Source: an uncultured Bacteroidales bacterium
GTDB lineage: Bacteria; Bacteroidota; Bacteroidia; Bacteroidales; UBA932
Assembly: GCA_944323445.1 (NCBI GenBank)
Contig: CALUSM010000020.1
Coordinates: 1-49,636 of the forward strand
DNA: 49,636 nt
Direction of reading: 5' to 3'
This document shows, piece by piece, positions 31,962-41,344 of this stretch (positions within the stretch are counted from its first letter, which is position 1; the number at the start of each line of letters is the position of its first letter). Below the pieces are notes generated by a model. That model worked only from the letters and a program-made list of their open reading frames with translations. It was not told where the DNA came from and made no database searches. Made by a program: the position numbers and the translations under genes.

Positions 31962-34286
31962 ATGGTAGAGAACTTAGTAATCGTAGAGTCGCCGGCAAAG
32001 GCGAAGACCATCGAAAAGATATTGGGAAAGGACTATACAGTGCGCTCAAGCTTCGGTCACATCCGGGATCTTGCCAAGAAGAATCTGGGAATAGACATTG
32101 AGCACGGTTTCATTCCGCAGTACGAGATATCCCCCGACAAGAAAAAAGTAGTGGCGGAGCTTAAGGCCGCTTCTGACGAGGCTGCCGTGGTCTGGCTGGC
32201 TTCCGATGAGGACCGCGAGGGAGAGGCCATTGCATGGCATCTGAGGGAAACTCTCGGCCTCGAGCCGGTTAAGACCCGCCGTATTGTGTTCCACGAGATT
32301 ACCAAAGACGCGATACTCCATGCCATCCAGACACCAAGGGACGTGGATATGAACCTGGTCATGGCCCAGCAGGCCCGCAGGGTCCTGGACCGGCTCGTGG
32401 GATTTGAACTCTCGCCTATTCTCTGGAAGAAGATAAAGCCGTCTCTCTCGGCCGGCCGCGTGCAGTCGGTGGCCCTCCGTCTGGTGGTGGAGCGCGAGAG
32501 GGAGATAGCCGGGTTTGCTGCCAGGCCGTATTTCCGTGTGGAAGGAGTATTCATACCCGGGAACGGAGGAAGCCGTACCCATGTCACCGGCGTGCTCAGC
32601 CGCAGGTTCGACACCAGGGAGGAGGCGGCCGCTTTCCTGGACAGGTGCCGTGACTGTGTCTTCACCGTCGGTTCCGTGGACAGGAAGGAAGTGCCCAGAT
32701 GTCCCGCGCCTCCGTTCACCACATCCTCTCTGCAGCAGGAGGCGGCACGCAAGTGCGGATTTTCCGTAAGCCAGACTATGTCCATAGCCCAGCATCTGTA
32801 CGAGTCGGGATTCATCACCTATATGCGTACCGACTCCACGACCCTCTCCAAGCTGGCCATAGGTGCGGCGAAGGCCTGGATAACTGACAATTTCGGCCCG
32901 GAATACCACAAGGCCCGCCAGTACAAGACGGGTGTCAAAGGCGCTCAGGAGGCCCACGAGGCCATACGTCCGACTTACATCGCCAATACCGACATTCCCG
33001 GCACGGCCGCCGAGAAGAAGCTCTACAATCTCATCTGGAAACGTACCGTGGCCTCGCAGATGGCTGACGCCCGTCTGGAGAAGACCGATGTGACAGTTGT
33101 CGGAGACCGGATTCAGGAGCATTTTGACGTGACCGGATCCACCGTGCTCTTCGACGGATTTCTGAAAGTCTACATTGAGTCCACCGATGACGATACCCAG
33201 GGCAGCGAGGAGGAGAAGATACTGCCTCCCATGCATCCCGGGGACGTGATGCTCCGCGACAGCATCACTGCGTCAGAGAAATACACCTCCCATCCTCCCC
33301 GCTATTCGGAGGCATCCCTGGTCAAGAAAATGGAAGAGCTGGGCATAGGACGTCCTTCGACCTACGCTCCCACCATCTCCACCCTGCATCAGAGAGGTTA
33401 TATCGTCCGTCAGGACAGGAAAGGGGAGGAAAGGACAGTTACCGTGCTGACTCTCAGAGGTGACACGGTTACTGAGACAGGAAAGAAAGAGACCTCCGGT
33501 TCCGAGAAGGGACGTCTCTGTCCGGAGGACATCGGGGTGCTGGTTACCGATTTCCTCGAGCAGACATTCCCGGCCATTATGGACTACGGGTTTACGGCGA
33601 AAGTCGAGACCGCCTTTGACCGCGTGGCTGCGGGCAAGTATGTATGGAACAAGATACTGGCTGATTTTTACAAGCCTTTCCATGCTCGTGTGGAGGAGAC
33701 TATGAAGGAGAGTGCCCCGATGAAGTCCCGCAAGGTCCTGGGCACCGATCCGGCTACGGGCAAGACCGTCATCGCACGGATGGGACGTTATGGTTCGGTG
33801 GTGCAGATAGGAGAGGATGACGACCCTGACAAGCGTATCACCGGGCTCGAGAAGGGCCAGCTGATAGAGTCAGTCACTCTGGAGGACGCGCTCAGGCTGT
33901 TCGTGCTGCCGCGTACCCTGGGAGAGTATAGGGGACAGCCCGTAATCTGCTCCAAGGGCAAGTACGGCCCGTATGTCAGGTACGGCTCCATGTATGTGTC
34001 ACTCAAGCGCGGTCAGGATCCGTACACGATTGTCCTGGATGCTGCCGTCAAGCTCATCGAGGACCACGAGGCGAGTCAGAAGAACAAGGACATCAAGTCA
34101 TTCCCAGAAGCGGACATAGCTGTGCTGAACGGCCGTTTCGGCCCGTATATCAAGCATGCCGGAACCAACTACAGGATTCCCCGCGGGACGGATCCGGCTT
34201 CCCTGACTGAGGAACAGTGCCGGGAGATAATAGCCTCCTCAGAGGAAAATAAGAAACCTGTCAGGAAGTCGGCATCAAGGAAGTAA
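31962..34286 (+). CDS. topA: DNA topoisomerase I (type IA)
   Basis: A 774-residue enzyme that relaxes negative supercoils by single-strand passage. Seen: the Toprim start NLVIVESPAKAKTIEKILG, WLASDEDREGEAIAWHL (metal-binding acidic triad), QQARRVLDRLVGF, LSAGRVQSVALRLVVERE, the active-site region GFITYMRTDST with the nucleophilic Tyr, and IGRPSTYAPTISTL. The C-terminus has repeated Toprim-C-type modules (GRYGSVVQIG, GKYGPYVRYG, GRFGPYIKHAGTNYRIPRG) instead of zinc ribbons, as is common in Bacteroidota. The Lrp gene starts 9 bases downstream. Confidence 0.97.
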   Translation: MVENLVIVESPAKAKTIEKILGKDYTVRSSFGHIRDLAKKNLGIDIEHGFIPQYEISPDKKKVVAELKAASDEAAVVWLASDEDREGEAIAWHLRETLGLEPVKTRRIVFHEITKDAILHAIQTPRDVDMNLVMAQQARRVLDRLVGFELSPILWKKIKPSLSAGRVQSVALRLVVEREREIAGFAARPYFRVEGVFIPGNGGSRTHVTGVLSRRFDTREEAAAFLDRCRDCVFTVGSVDRKEVPRCPAPPFTTSSLQQEAARKCGFSVSQTMSIAQHLYESGFITYMRTDSTTLSKLAIGAAKAWITDNFGPEYHKARQYKTGVKGAQEAHEAIRPTYIANTDIPGTAAEKKLYNLIWKRTVASQMADARLEKTDVTVVGDRIQEHFDVTGSTVLFDGFLKVYIESTDDDTQGSEEEKILPPMHPGDVMLRDSITASEKYTSHPPRYSEASLVKKMEELGIGRPSTYAPTISTLHQRGYIVRQDRKGEERTVTVLTLRGDTVTETGKKETSGSEKGRLCPEDIGVLVTDFLEQTFPAIMDYGFTAKVETAFDRVAAGKYVWNKILADFYKPFHARVEETMKESAPMKSRKVLGTDPATGKTVIARMGRYGSVVQIGEDDDPDKRITGLEKGQLIESVTLEDALRLFVLPRTLGEYRGQPVICSKGKYGPYVRYGSMYVSLKRGQDPYTIVLDAAVKLIEDHEASQKNKDIKSFPEADIAVLNGRFGPYIKHAGTNYRIPRGTDPASLTEEQCREIIASSEENKKPVRKSASRK

Positions 34287-34295
34287 TGAGAAATT

Positions 34296-34781
34296 ATGAA
34301 TACAAAATATCAGCTTGACAGGATAGATCAGCGGATACTGTCCTTCTTAGTCAAAAATGCCAGAATGCCGTTTCTGGAGATAGCCCGTGAGTGCGGAGTG
34401 TCCGGTGCGGCTATTCATCAGAGAGTGAAGAAGATGGAGAACATGGGTATCATCACCGGTTCCCGTCTTCTCGTTAAGCCGCAGGCCTTGGGACTGTTTG
34501 TGTGCGCTTTTGTCGGAGTCTCCCTCTCGGAGACCAGCAAGTACAACGAGGTGATACAGAATCTTAAGAAGATACCCGAAGTGGTGGAATGTCATTTCGT
34601 CACAGGCAAACATGCCCTGCTGGTCAAGATGTACTGTACTGACCACGACCACCTGATGAGGATTCTGGTCCACACTATCCAGAATATCCCCTATATTGCC
34701 AGTACGGACACCATGATATCCCTCGACCAGGCTATCGAGCGTCAGGTGTGGGTTGATGACGTGCCGGTCAAGGAAGTCTGA
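34296..34781 (+). CDS. Lrp/AsnC-family transcriptional regulator
   Basis: A 161-residue regulator. The N-terminal winged HTH shows LDRIDQRILSFLVKNARMPFLEIARECGVSGAAIHQRVKKME. The C-terminal RAM domain shows VVECHFVTGKHALLVKMYC and a DTMISLDQAIER strand near the end. Proteins of this family usually sense amino acids and form dimers to octamers. It probably shares the topA transcript. Its last 14 bases overlap the 3' end of the convergent serine hydrolase gene. The target genes cannot be inferred. Confidence 0.93.
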   Translation: MNTKYQLDRIDQRILSFLVKNARMPFLEIARECGVSGAAIHQRVKKMENMGIITGSRLLVKPQALGLFVCAFVGVSLSETSKYNEVIQNLKKIPEVVECHFVTGKHALLVKMYCTDHDHLMRILVHTIQNIPYIASTDTMISLDQAIERQVWVDDVPVKEV

Positions 34782-36486
34782 TCCAGGGGCCGAAGTTCTC
34801 GTTGTAGTTGAAGTCTATCTCGAAATCCACGGGCTCCGTGTCTCCTTCTGTGTAGTTGTGGAAGAATACGGGAAAGGTGTGTCCGTCTGAGCGGAGCCAG
34901 AATTCGTTGCCCCTGTGGTGGTCCAGTCTGTGTGTCCATCCGTAGCGCCCTATCGTCAGATACAGTCTGCCGTCCTTCAGTGTCACCTCGGCGTCCCCGA
35001 ACGGAGCCGGTTTGGAGTAATGTCCTGTCAGCCGGCTGAAGTCCGGTGTCACGCTGCTGCGCTCTATGGTGCAGGGCACGGCGCGCCGGCCCGGTTTCTT
35101 CTTGTCCGCAAACCACTGTTCAAGCCCTTCTGTACTCCAGTCCCTGAGAGAGTCTCCCGGCAGATAGAGGTCGATGATCCTCCGCATGAGTCCGAGGCGG
35201 GCGTATTCCGAGACTTCCGAGTTGCACAGCAGGGCAAATCCCAGGTCCAGCTCCGGTACAAATCCGCAGACACCCGTGAATCCCCATGTGGTGCCGGTGT
35301 GGTAGATGACCCTGTATCTTTCGTTCTGCTCGATATACCAGCAGTATCCGTAGTCCCTGGTCATGGTGCTGTCCTGCCTGACCCTCACCGCGCCGGTATG
35401 CAGGAAGTCCATCTGCTCCCGTGACAGTAGCCTTACCGTGTCCATGTAGGGATAGGAGCGGAACTCTCCCAGGGCCATCGTGCCCATGTCCGGGAAATAT
35501 TCCGTAAAGGCAGTGGAATCCAAGGGGAAAGAACTCTTTTTGTGTGAGTCCTCAGGACGGACCAGACGTGTTGTCAGGCCTCTGTCCAGGTGGAATCTCA
35601 CCCACCGTGCCATGTCCTCGGCAGTGGAGCTGATGCTGCCGGCAGGGCCTATGACGTCGACCCAGTGCAGGGCTCTCTCCTCCCCGTAGAGCGGTGTGAC
35701 GTAGATGGAGCCGCGGCCTCCGCTCCGGCTTCTGGAGTAACCGAAATAGTGGGCTACGGATGCTTTCTTTCCAGCTTCAATATATCCTTCGCTGCCTGCC
35801 ACGGAGGAACTCATTCCCAGTGGAATGAAAATCCGTTCCCGAATATTGTCCTCCCAGCTGCGTCCGGTCACAGTCTCAATGATGCGGGCGGCGACGATGA
35901 AGGTGATGTTGTTGTATGCGAATTTTTCGCGGAAGGGGTAGATTGGCTCGATGTAGCGGAACATCCGGTAGATGTCGTCCCGGTCATATCCCAGGTTGGC
36001 GATGTAGGTGCCGGCCTGGGCTACCAGCCCTGTGGAGTGGGTGAGCAGGTCGTGCACCTGCATCACGGCCTCCACGCTGTCATCCGCCCAGTCGAAGTCG
36101 GGCAGGATATTCCTGACCGTGTCGTCCCAGTTCAGCAATCCATCGTCCACCAGCGAGGCTATGACCGTGGCGGTGAAGGCCTTGGTCATTGAGCCTATAT
36201 GGAACAGGGTAGAGTCGGTGACGGCCGCCTGCTGCCCGTTCTTCTCTACACTGAGTCCTTTTTCCCTGACTCCGAAGCCTCCGGAGAACACAACGGTGTC
36301 TCCTTGGATTACCGCCAGGGACATTCCGGGAATTTTCCACTGTGTCCTGACTTGTTCGGCGTAGGCGGCTATCCCGGCCGGGATGTTCCTGGCGCAGCTG
36401 TCACCGGCGGCACTGAGGACGGGAGGGAACAGTGCGTGGAGCAGTATTGCAATTGTGCATGAGATGATGGCGGACAGTTTTTGCAT
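34768..36486 (-). CDS. Exported serine hydrolase, class C beta-lactamase/PBP4* fold
   Basis: A 572-residue protein with an N-terminal signal peptide (MQKLSAIISCTIAILLHALF, cleavage near VLSAAG). The catalytic domain shows IPGMSLAVIQGDTVVFSGGFG, then HIGSMTKAFTATVIASLV with the Ser-x-x-Lys motif, a YNNITF Tyr-x-Asn motif, and a late YHTGTTWGFTG in the HxG position. A C-terminal beta domain (DUF3471-like, about 460-572) is typical of these hydrolases. Substrates may be D-amino-acid peptides or esters; being beta-lactamase-like does not imply resistance. It follows radA by 21 bases. The family is diverse, so the call is kept at fold level. Confidence 0.9.
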   Translation of the reverse strand: MQKLSAIISCTIAILLHALFPPVLSAAGDSCARNIPAGIAAYAEQVRTQWKIPGMSLAVIQGDTVVFSGGFGVREKGLSVEKNGQQAAVTDSTLFHIGSMTKAFTATVIASLVDDGLLNWDDTVRNILPDFDWADDSVEAVMQVHDLLTHSTGLVAQAGTYIANLGYDRDDIYRMFRYIEPIYPFREKFAYNNITFIVAARIIETVTGRSWEDNIRERIFIPLGMSSSVAGSEGYIEAGKKASVAHYFGYSRSRSGGRGSIYVTPLYGEERALHWVDVIGPAGSISSTAEDMARWVRFHLDRGLTTRLVRPEDSHKKSSFPLDSTAFTEYFPDMGTMALGEFRSYPYMDTVRLLSREQMDFLHTGAVRVRQDSTMTRDYGYCWYIEQNERYRVIYHTGTTWGFTGVCGFVPELDLGFALLCNSEVSEYARLGLMRRIIDLYLPGDSLRDWSTEGLEQWFADKKKPGRRAVPCTIERSSVTPDFSRLTGHYSKPAPFGDAEVTLKDGRLYLTIGRYGWTHRLDHHRGNEFWLRSDGHTFPVFFHNYTEGDTEPVDFEIDFNYNENFGPWIRLP

Positions 36487-36507
36487 GGCTGGAAGGATTG
36501 GATGCGG

Positions 36508-37911
36508 TCAGTCTTTGAACAACCGGCGGCAGAGTGCTCCGATATCCTGTATCTCCACCACTTCTATGCCGGTGGAGGGGATGTTGCGGCGCATGTCGCC
36601 GGACAGGTTGTAGGATGAGATGTATATTGAGCGGTATCCCAGGCGGGCAGCCTCGGATATGCGGGCCTCGATGCGGCCTACCGGACGGATTTCTCCGCTC
36701 AGGCCGACTTCAGCGGCGAAGCAGGTGCCAGTGCTCACGGGCAGGTCGAAGTTGGACGAGAGTATGGAAGTTACCACGGCCAGGTCGCAGGCGGTGTCAC
36801 CGACCCTCATTCCTCCGGCTACGTTGAGGAATACGTCCTTGGCCGATAGCTTGAAGCCCGCGCGTTTCTCCAGTACGGCCAGCAGCATGTTGAGCCTGCG
36901 CACGTCGTAGCCGGTGGCCGAGCGCTGGGGCATGCCGTATGCGGCTGTGGACACCAGGGCCTGAATCTCTATGAGAAACGGTCTGGATCCGTCCACCATG
37001 CTGCCTACAGCCACTCCGCTCAGGGATTCCTGATGCATGGGAGTGAGGATTTCCGACGGGTTCTCGACTTCTCTCAGACCGGAGCCTGTCATCTCGAATA
37101 TGGCTATTTCGGCCGTGGATCCGAAACGGTTCTTGATGCTGCGCAGAATGCGGTGCGAGTGGCGTGTGTCTCCCTCGAACTGCAGGACAACGTCGACGAT
37201 GTGCTCCAGGACCTTGGGGCCTGCTATAGCGCCGTCCTTGGTGATGTGGCCTATGAGGATGACCGGAATGCCGCTTTCCTTCGCAAAGCGAAGCAGAGCC
37301 GCCGCGCATTCCCGGACCTGGGTGACCGACGAGGCGGCGGAATCTATGCTCTCGGAGTATACAGTCTGTATCGAGTCTACCACCAGCAGGTCGGGATGCA
37401 GCTCCCTCGCGCAGCGGATGATATTCTCCACGACTGTCTCTCCCAATATGGTACAGCCTTCCTCGCTATCGTCCTTTCCGGGACGCAGGAGCCTCATGGA
37501 TCTGAGCTTGATCTGTCTGGGAGACTCTTCTCCGGAGACATACAGGGTGCGCAGGCCCTTGCTGCGGAGGGGAATCTGCAGGGCAAGGGTGGACTTTCCT
37601 ATTCCAGGCTCTCCTCCCAGGAGGATCATCGAGCCGGGGACGATGCCGCCCCCAAGGATTCTCTCCACCTCCTTGTTGCCTATCAGGATCCGGCTGTCCC
37701 GCTCCACCGAGATGTCTTTCAGGGGTACGGGATTGGATTCGGCAAGTCCCACCAGGGTGCGGGAAGGTCTCTTTCCTGAGCCCTTCCCGTCCGTGGCGGG
37801 AGCTTCTTTAAAGGTGTTCCACTCTCCGCATACGGGACACCGGCCCATCCATTTGGATGCCTCGTTGCCGCAGGCGGTGCAGTACCAGGCTGTCTTCGCT
37901 CTGGAAGTCAT
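36508..37911 (-). CDS. radA: DNA repair protein RadA
   Basis: A 467-residue RecA-like ATPase that helps process recombination intermediates. Seen: an N-terminal four-Cys zinc finger (WYCTACGNEASKWMGRCPVC), Walker A LGGEPGIGKSTLAL, the LLVVDSIQTVYS Walker B, the RadA-specific IKNRFGST motif, and a C-terminal Lon-like domain with GGMRVGDTACDLAVV and AEVGLSGEIRPVGRIE. Length is normal. It lies 13 bases after a lipoprotein gene and before the serine hydrolase on the minus strand. Confidence 0.96.
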   Translation of the reverse strand: MTSRAKTAWYCTACGNEASKWMGRCPVCGEWNTFKEAPATDGKGSGKRPSRTLVGLAESNPVPLKDISVERDSRILIGNKEVERILGGGIVPGSMILLGGEPGIGKSTLALQIPLRSKGLRTLYVSGEESPRQIKLRSMRLLRPGKDDSEEGCTILGETVVENIIRCARELHPDLLVVDSIQTVYSESIDSAASSVTQVRECAAALLRFAKESGIPVILIGHITKDGAIAGPKVLEHIVDVVLQFEGDTRHSHRILRSIKNRFGSTAEIAIFEMTGSGLREVENPSEILTPMHQESLSGVAVGSMVDGSRPFLIEIQALVSTAAYGMPQRSATGYDVRRLNMLLAVLEKRAGFKLSAKDVFLNVAGGMRVGDTACDLAVVTSILSSNFDLPVSTGTCFAAEVGLSGEIRPVGRIEARISEAARLGYRSIYISSYNLSGDMRRNIPSTGIEVVEIQDIGALCRRLFKD

Positions 37912-37924
37912 GGCTGTCGGCCGC

Positions 37925-39028
37925 CTATCCGGCGTATGGTATGAATCCTATAGTCGCGGAGTACTGTGCACGGCCGTCGGTGAGGGCGTCTATGACGCTT
38001 ATGATGAGGTCTTTGGCAGCGGGCAGATTGTCAGCGGTGATGATGCTGTCGAGGCCATTCATGACCAGGAATTCGGAAACGTCCTCATACTCCAGGTCCG
38101 CTATCAGGCTCTTGATGATCTTGACAGGCTCCGAAAGCATGTCCAGGTAAGGCTCCGTGATGGTCTGGTCGGCTGTCAGGCTGAGGTTGCCTCCTGTGAG
38201 GGCGTAGGAGAGCCGGATATCCATGCTCTGGGGGTTCTCAAGCAGAGATGTGAATCCGAAAAGATCCAGGATGTCCATCACCTCGGGATTCTCCCGTATG
38301 GCGTTCAGCAGTTCGGCGGCAATTGACTCACGCAGGTAGATGCCGAAGATATTGTCCCCGGGTATCGCATAGTATGCCAGCATGTGTCCGGTGTCATAGG
38401 AGCCCATGGCGTCCCCGCTCTGGATGTATCCGTCCCGGGTCAGTTCCAGGTAACTCTGGCTCAGCGACTCATCGTCCGCAATGGCCTGATTGACCATGGT
38501 GTTGAGCATCATTACGATGGTCTCCATTGGAATCACGGTGCCAGGAATGATGCTGCTGAGGTCTATGACCTCAAGGTCAGGATGGTAGAATGCCAGTTCC
38601 GCGCTGCTGAGAGTCCATCTGCCTGCCAGGCCCTCGACCGTAATCTCTTCGGATATCGTTATGGATGCGATCGTACCGTCGGCAGTGACGCCCTCTATGC
38701 TTATGGTGCGGTCCTCCGAGCTTGCCTGTCCGGAGAATCCTGCTCCTGCCGCTGTCTTTGTCCCGGTTTCGGAGACCGTTCCAGGAACAGTTACCTCATC
38801 CTGTCCGTTGATGAAGTTGACGAGGGTAATCTCACAGCCGTCTCCCTCAGTAAGTGTCAGGGTGATGCTGGCGTTTTCATAATCCTCTATGGCTACTGTC
38901 TGGCCGTTGACGGTGATGACAGTGCTGTTGTCTACTTTGTAGCTGCCTTCGTAGACACTGTAATCCGTGCTTTCGTTGCAGGACAGAAGCAGCAGTGATG
39001 CAGCTGCTGCGATGATGTACTTTCTCAT
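37925..39028 (-). CDS. Lipoprotein of unknown function, paralogue of the next gene (copy 1)
   Basis: A 367-residue predicted lipoprotein. The start ATG at 39028 gives MRKYIIAAAASLLLLSC, with the acylated Cys at 17. The mature protein starts with a beta-rich domain (EGSYKVDNSTVITVNGQTV), has a GRWTLSSAE junction around residue 135, and ends with a mixed domain (LSYALTGGNLSLTADQT, then KSLIADLEYEDV). The same landmarks occur in the upstream neighbour at 39052. It resembles DUF4925-type Bacteroidales lipoproteins, but this is recalled and not tested. It has no catalytic motif that I can see. It is 23 bases downstream of its paralogue and 13 upstream of radA. A frame reaching 39667 lies in the neighbour's coding sequence and is rejected. 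Confidence 0.82.
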   Translation of the reverse strand: MRKYIIAAAASLLLLSCNESTDYSVYEGSYKVDNSTVITVNGQTVAIEDYENASITLTLTEGDGCEITLVNFINGQDEVTVPGTVSETGTKTAAGAGFSGQASSEDRTISIEGVTADGTIASITISEEITVEGLAGRWTLSSAELAFYHPDLEVIDLSSIIPGTVIPMETIVMMLNTMVNQAIADDESLSQSYLELTRDGYIQSGDAMGSYDTGHMLAYYAIPGDNIFGIYLRESIAAELLNAIRENPEVMDILDLFGFTSLLENPQSMDIRLSYALTGGNLSLTADQTITEPYLDMLSEPVKIIKSLIADLEYEDVSEFLVMNGLDSIITADNLPAAKDLIISVIDALTDGRAQYSATIGFIPYAG

Positions 39029-39051
39029 GTCTTTTCTTTTGATTGGATTTT

Positions 39052-40083
39052 TTATTTCGTTTTCAGTATTATTTCTATGCTGTATTCCGTTTCCGGCATG
39101 CCCAGGACGGCTGCAAGCATGGATGCGGTGGTACGGAACCGGTCGAATTCCTCCTCTGTCATCCCGCCCAGCGGACTGCCGGCCTCCACATAGTCCCGGT
39201 ATGTCAGGTCCTGGACAGCGGAGACCAGAAGCTCCGTCAGCGGCGCGGATGCGTCCTGGTCGGCGCGCAGTGTCAGTAACTCCCCGGAGACCGAGTATGC
39301 CAGGGCGAAGTCCAGGGGGGATACGGGCAGGCCGATGCCTTCTGTTATGGTGCGTCTCAGGTAGATGTGTACACGGGAGGCGTCCGGCTCCGGCCAGTAC
39401 TGGATCACGTCGTGCAGGACAGGCTCCAGTCCGGGAGAGATCTCCCCTTTCCAGGATATGCCGATGTAGCCCGTGCGGCCCATATCTATGCCGTCCAGAT
39501 CCTCCAGCATCGGGGTGATGCTGCTGCGGATGAGGACGTTGAGCATGGTCAGGGCTGAATCCAGGGGAAGAGTCTCTCCATCTCCAAGCGGAATGTCCTG
39601 AATGAGAGGGTTGGAGAAATCCACGCTGACAAGGGCCAACCCGTCTTCTCCATAGGCCGGTTCCCACCTGCCGGTGACCGGGGACTGATACATGTCGGTT
39701 ATGCTGAGAGACATGTTTCCGTCCCTGACAGAACCGGAGAGAGAGATTTCCCGGTCATTGGCAGAGTATGGACCGGAGGTCGTGAAAGTGTATTTCCCCC
39801 TGCTTTCCCTAAAAGTCGAGGCAGTGACTGTGAGCCTGTCGAATCCGAGAAGGAGACTGTCTGTCTCCACTGTTACGTTCTCGTCATCCATCGCACTGAG
39901 CGTCACGGAACTGCCGGGCCAGTCTACAATGTTGACAATGACTCCGTTGATCTGTACGCTCTGTGCGCTGAGGGTGTATTCGCCCTCAATGGCAGCGGCC
40001 GGACTGCTCTGACAGCCTGTCAGCAGCGGCAGCGCCGTCAGCACAGGGAGCAGGAATGAAAGTATGTTTCTGAATGTGTGCAT
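39052..40083 (-). CDS. Lipoprotein of unknown function, paralogue of the previous gene (copy 2)
   Basis: A 343-residue predicted lipoprotein with a signal ending PLLTGCQSS (Cys about 24). Its layout repeats that of the 37925 gene: EGEYTLSAQSVQINGVIV near the start, GRWEPAYGEDG in the middle, and LAYSVSGELLTLRADQD with VQDLTYRDYV near the end. Identity looks low, so the duplication is old. It lies 4 bases after the symporter gene and 23 bases before its paralogue, so both are likely cotranscribed with it. The role is unknown; surface or periplasmic location is likely. Confidence 0.82.
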   Translation of the reverse strand: MHTFRNILSFLLPVLTALPLLTGCQSSPAAAIEGEYTLSAQSVQINGVIVNIVDWPGSSVTLSAMDDENVTVETDSLLLGFDRLTVTASTFRESRGKYTFTTSGPYSANDREISLSGSVRDGNMSLSITDMYQSPVTGRWEPAYGEDGLALVSVDFSNPLIQDIPLGDGETLPLDSALTMLNVLIRSSITPMLEDLDGIDMGRTGYIGISWKGEISPGLEPVLHDVIQYWPEPDASRVHIYLRRTITEGIGLPVSPLDFALAYSVSGELLTLRADQDASAPLTELLVSAVQDLTYRDYVEAGSPLGGMTEEEFDRFRTTASMLAAVLGMPETEYSIEIILKTK

Positions 40084-40087
40084 GTCT

Positions 40088-41344
40088 TCAAACTGTGAGT
40101 TTCTCGCCTTCCGACCTGGCTATGATGACTGCTCCGCAGAGGTCGCCGTAGACATTGAGACAGGTGCGCGGCATCTCACAGACCTGCTGTACCGCAAGAA
40201 TTATACCAACACCCTCCAGAGGCAGCCCGACGGCGTTGAACACTACTGTCATCATGACGATTCCGGCCATAGGTATGCCGGCTGAGCCTACAGCTGCCAG
40301 AAGGGATGTGAGGACTACTGTAATCTGCTGGCTGACAGTAAGGTCTATGCCGTAAAGCTGTGCTATGAACAAGGCAGAGACGCACTCGAAGAGGGCCGTT
40401 CCGTTCATGTTGACGGTACTGCCCAGCGAGAGGGTAAGGCCGGCCAGCTTCTCGGATACGCCGCAGCCCTGGGTGTATCGTATGGACAGGGGCAGTGTGG
40501 CGTTGGAGGAGCAGGTGGTGAAGGCCGTCAGCAGGGGGGTGGATACCCGGCGCATGTGCCTGTAGGGATTGATGCGGGCCAGGACCCGGACCGTACCGGG
40601 CAGTATCAGACCTCCGTGAATCAGGCAGCCGGCCCATACGGTGATGACGAAGAGGCCGAGCCCCTTGACTATCCCGGTCAGGGCGTCGGGGTCTCCGGCC
40701 TGAGCGCCTATCATGCAGGCCATTACGGAGAATATGCCTATGGGGGTGAGCTTGATGATGGCCATAGTGACCTTCATTATAAGCTCGTACACGGCCGTGA
40801 AGAAATCCAACAGGACTGTGTAGTGCTTCTTCTCGAGCTTGGTGGAGAAGATGCCCAGGAGCACCATGAAGAAGATGATGGGCAGGATATTTCCGTCGGC
40901 CATGGCGGCGAAGATATTGGAGGGCACTATGCCTGTAAGCTGGTCAATCATGTGCACGTCCTGGGCGGCAATGTCCCCGGCGTTGCCGGAGAGCACCACG
41001 TCTCGGCCCGTACCCGGCTTGATGATGCTGACAAGACCCAGTCCGATGACAACGGCCGTCAGGGTGGTCAGCAGATAGTAGGTGAGTGTCTTGCCAAGGA
41101 CCCGCCCCAGGTTGCCTCCCGCCATGCCGGCCACTCCGATGAATATCGAGGAGGCTATCAGCGGGATGACTATCATGTTCAGGGCGTTGAGGAACAGGTC
41201 CCCGATCCATTCTATGTACTGTGTCCAATGCGGCAGGAATATGCCGTACACGGCTCCCAGCGCTATGCCCGTGAGTATCTGCCAGTGCAGGGCCGGACCC
41301 CGCCGCCGTCCTTTCCCGCCCGTTCCGCTGTCCGCAGCGCTCAT
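40088..41344 (-). CDS. DAACS-family cation-coupled dicarboxylate/amino-acid symporter, atypical site
   Basis: A 418-residue inner-membrane transporter of the GltP/DctA (SLC1-like) family. Seen: NALNMIVIPLIASSIFIGVAG, the HP1 loop TTCSSNATLP, LGSTVNMNGTAL in TM7, AAVGSAGIPMAG in HP2, and EMPRTCLNVYGDL in TM8. Compared with the archaeal GltPh (from memory), the TM7 NMDGT Asp is Asn, and the TM8 Asp before M-x-R-T is Glu. The Arg (GltPh R397) and the last Asp (D405) are kept. Acidic substrates are therefore likely, but cation coupling and amino-group recognition may differ. It overlaps the stop of malQ by 4 bases. Confidence 0.9.
   Translation of the reverse strand: MSAADSGTGGKGRRRGPALHWQILTGIALGAVYGIFLPHWTQYIEWIGDLFLNALNMIVIPLIASSIFIGVAGMAGGNLGRVLGKTLTYYLLTTLTAVVIGLGLVSIIKPGTGRDVVLSGNAGDIAAQDVHMIDQLTGIVPSNIFAAMADGNILPIIFFMVLLGIFSTKLEKKHYTVLLDFFTAVYELIMKVTMAIIKLTPIGIFSVMACMIGAQAGDPDALTGIVKGLGLFVITVWAGCLIHGGLILPGTVRVLARINPYRHMRRVSTPLLTAFTTCSSNATLPLSIRYTQGCGVSEKLAGLTLSLGSTVNMNGTALFECVSALFIAQLYGIDLTVSQQITVVLTSLLAAVGSAGIPMAGIVMMTVVFNAVGLPLEGVGIILAVQQVCEMPRTCLNVYGDLCGAVIIARSEGEKLTV

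Noticed and set aside
39029-39667. A long N-terminal extension of the 37925 lipoprotein
   Set aside because: It reads through the coding sequence of the neighbouring lipoprotein in another frame and would bury the clear signal peptide and lipobox that begin at 39028.
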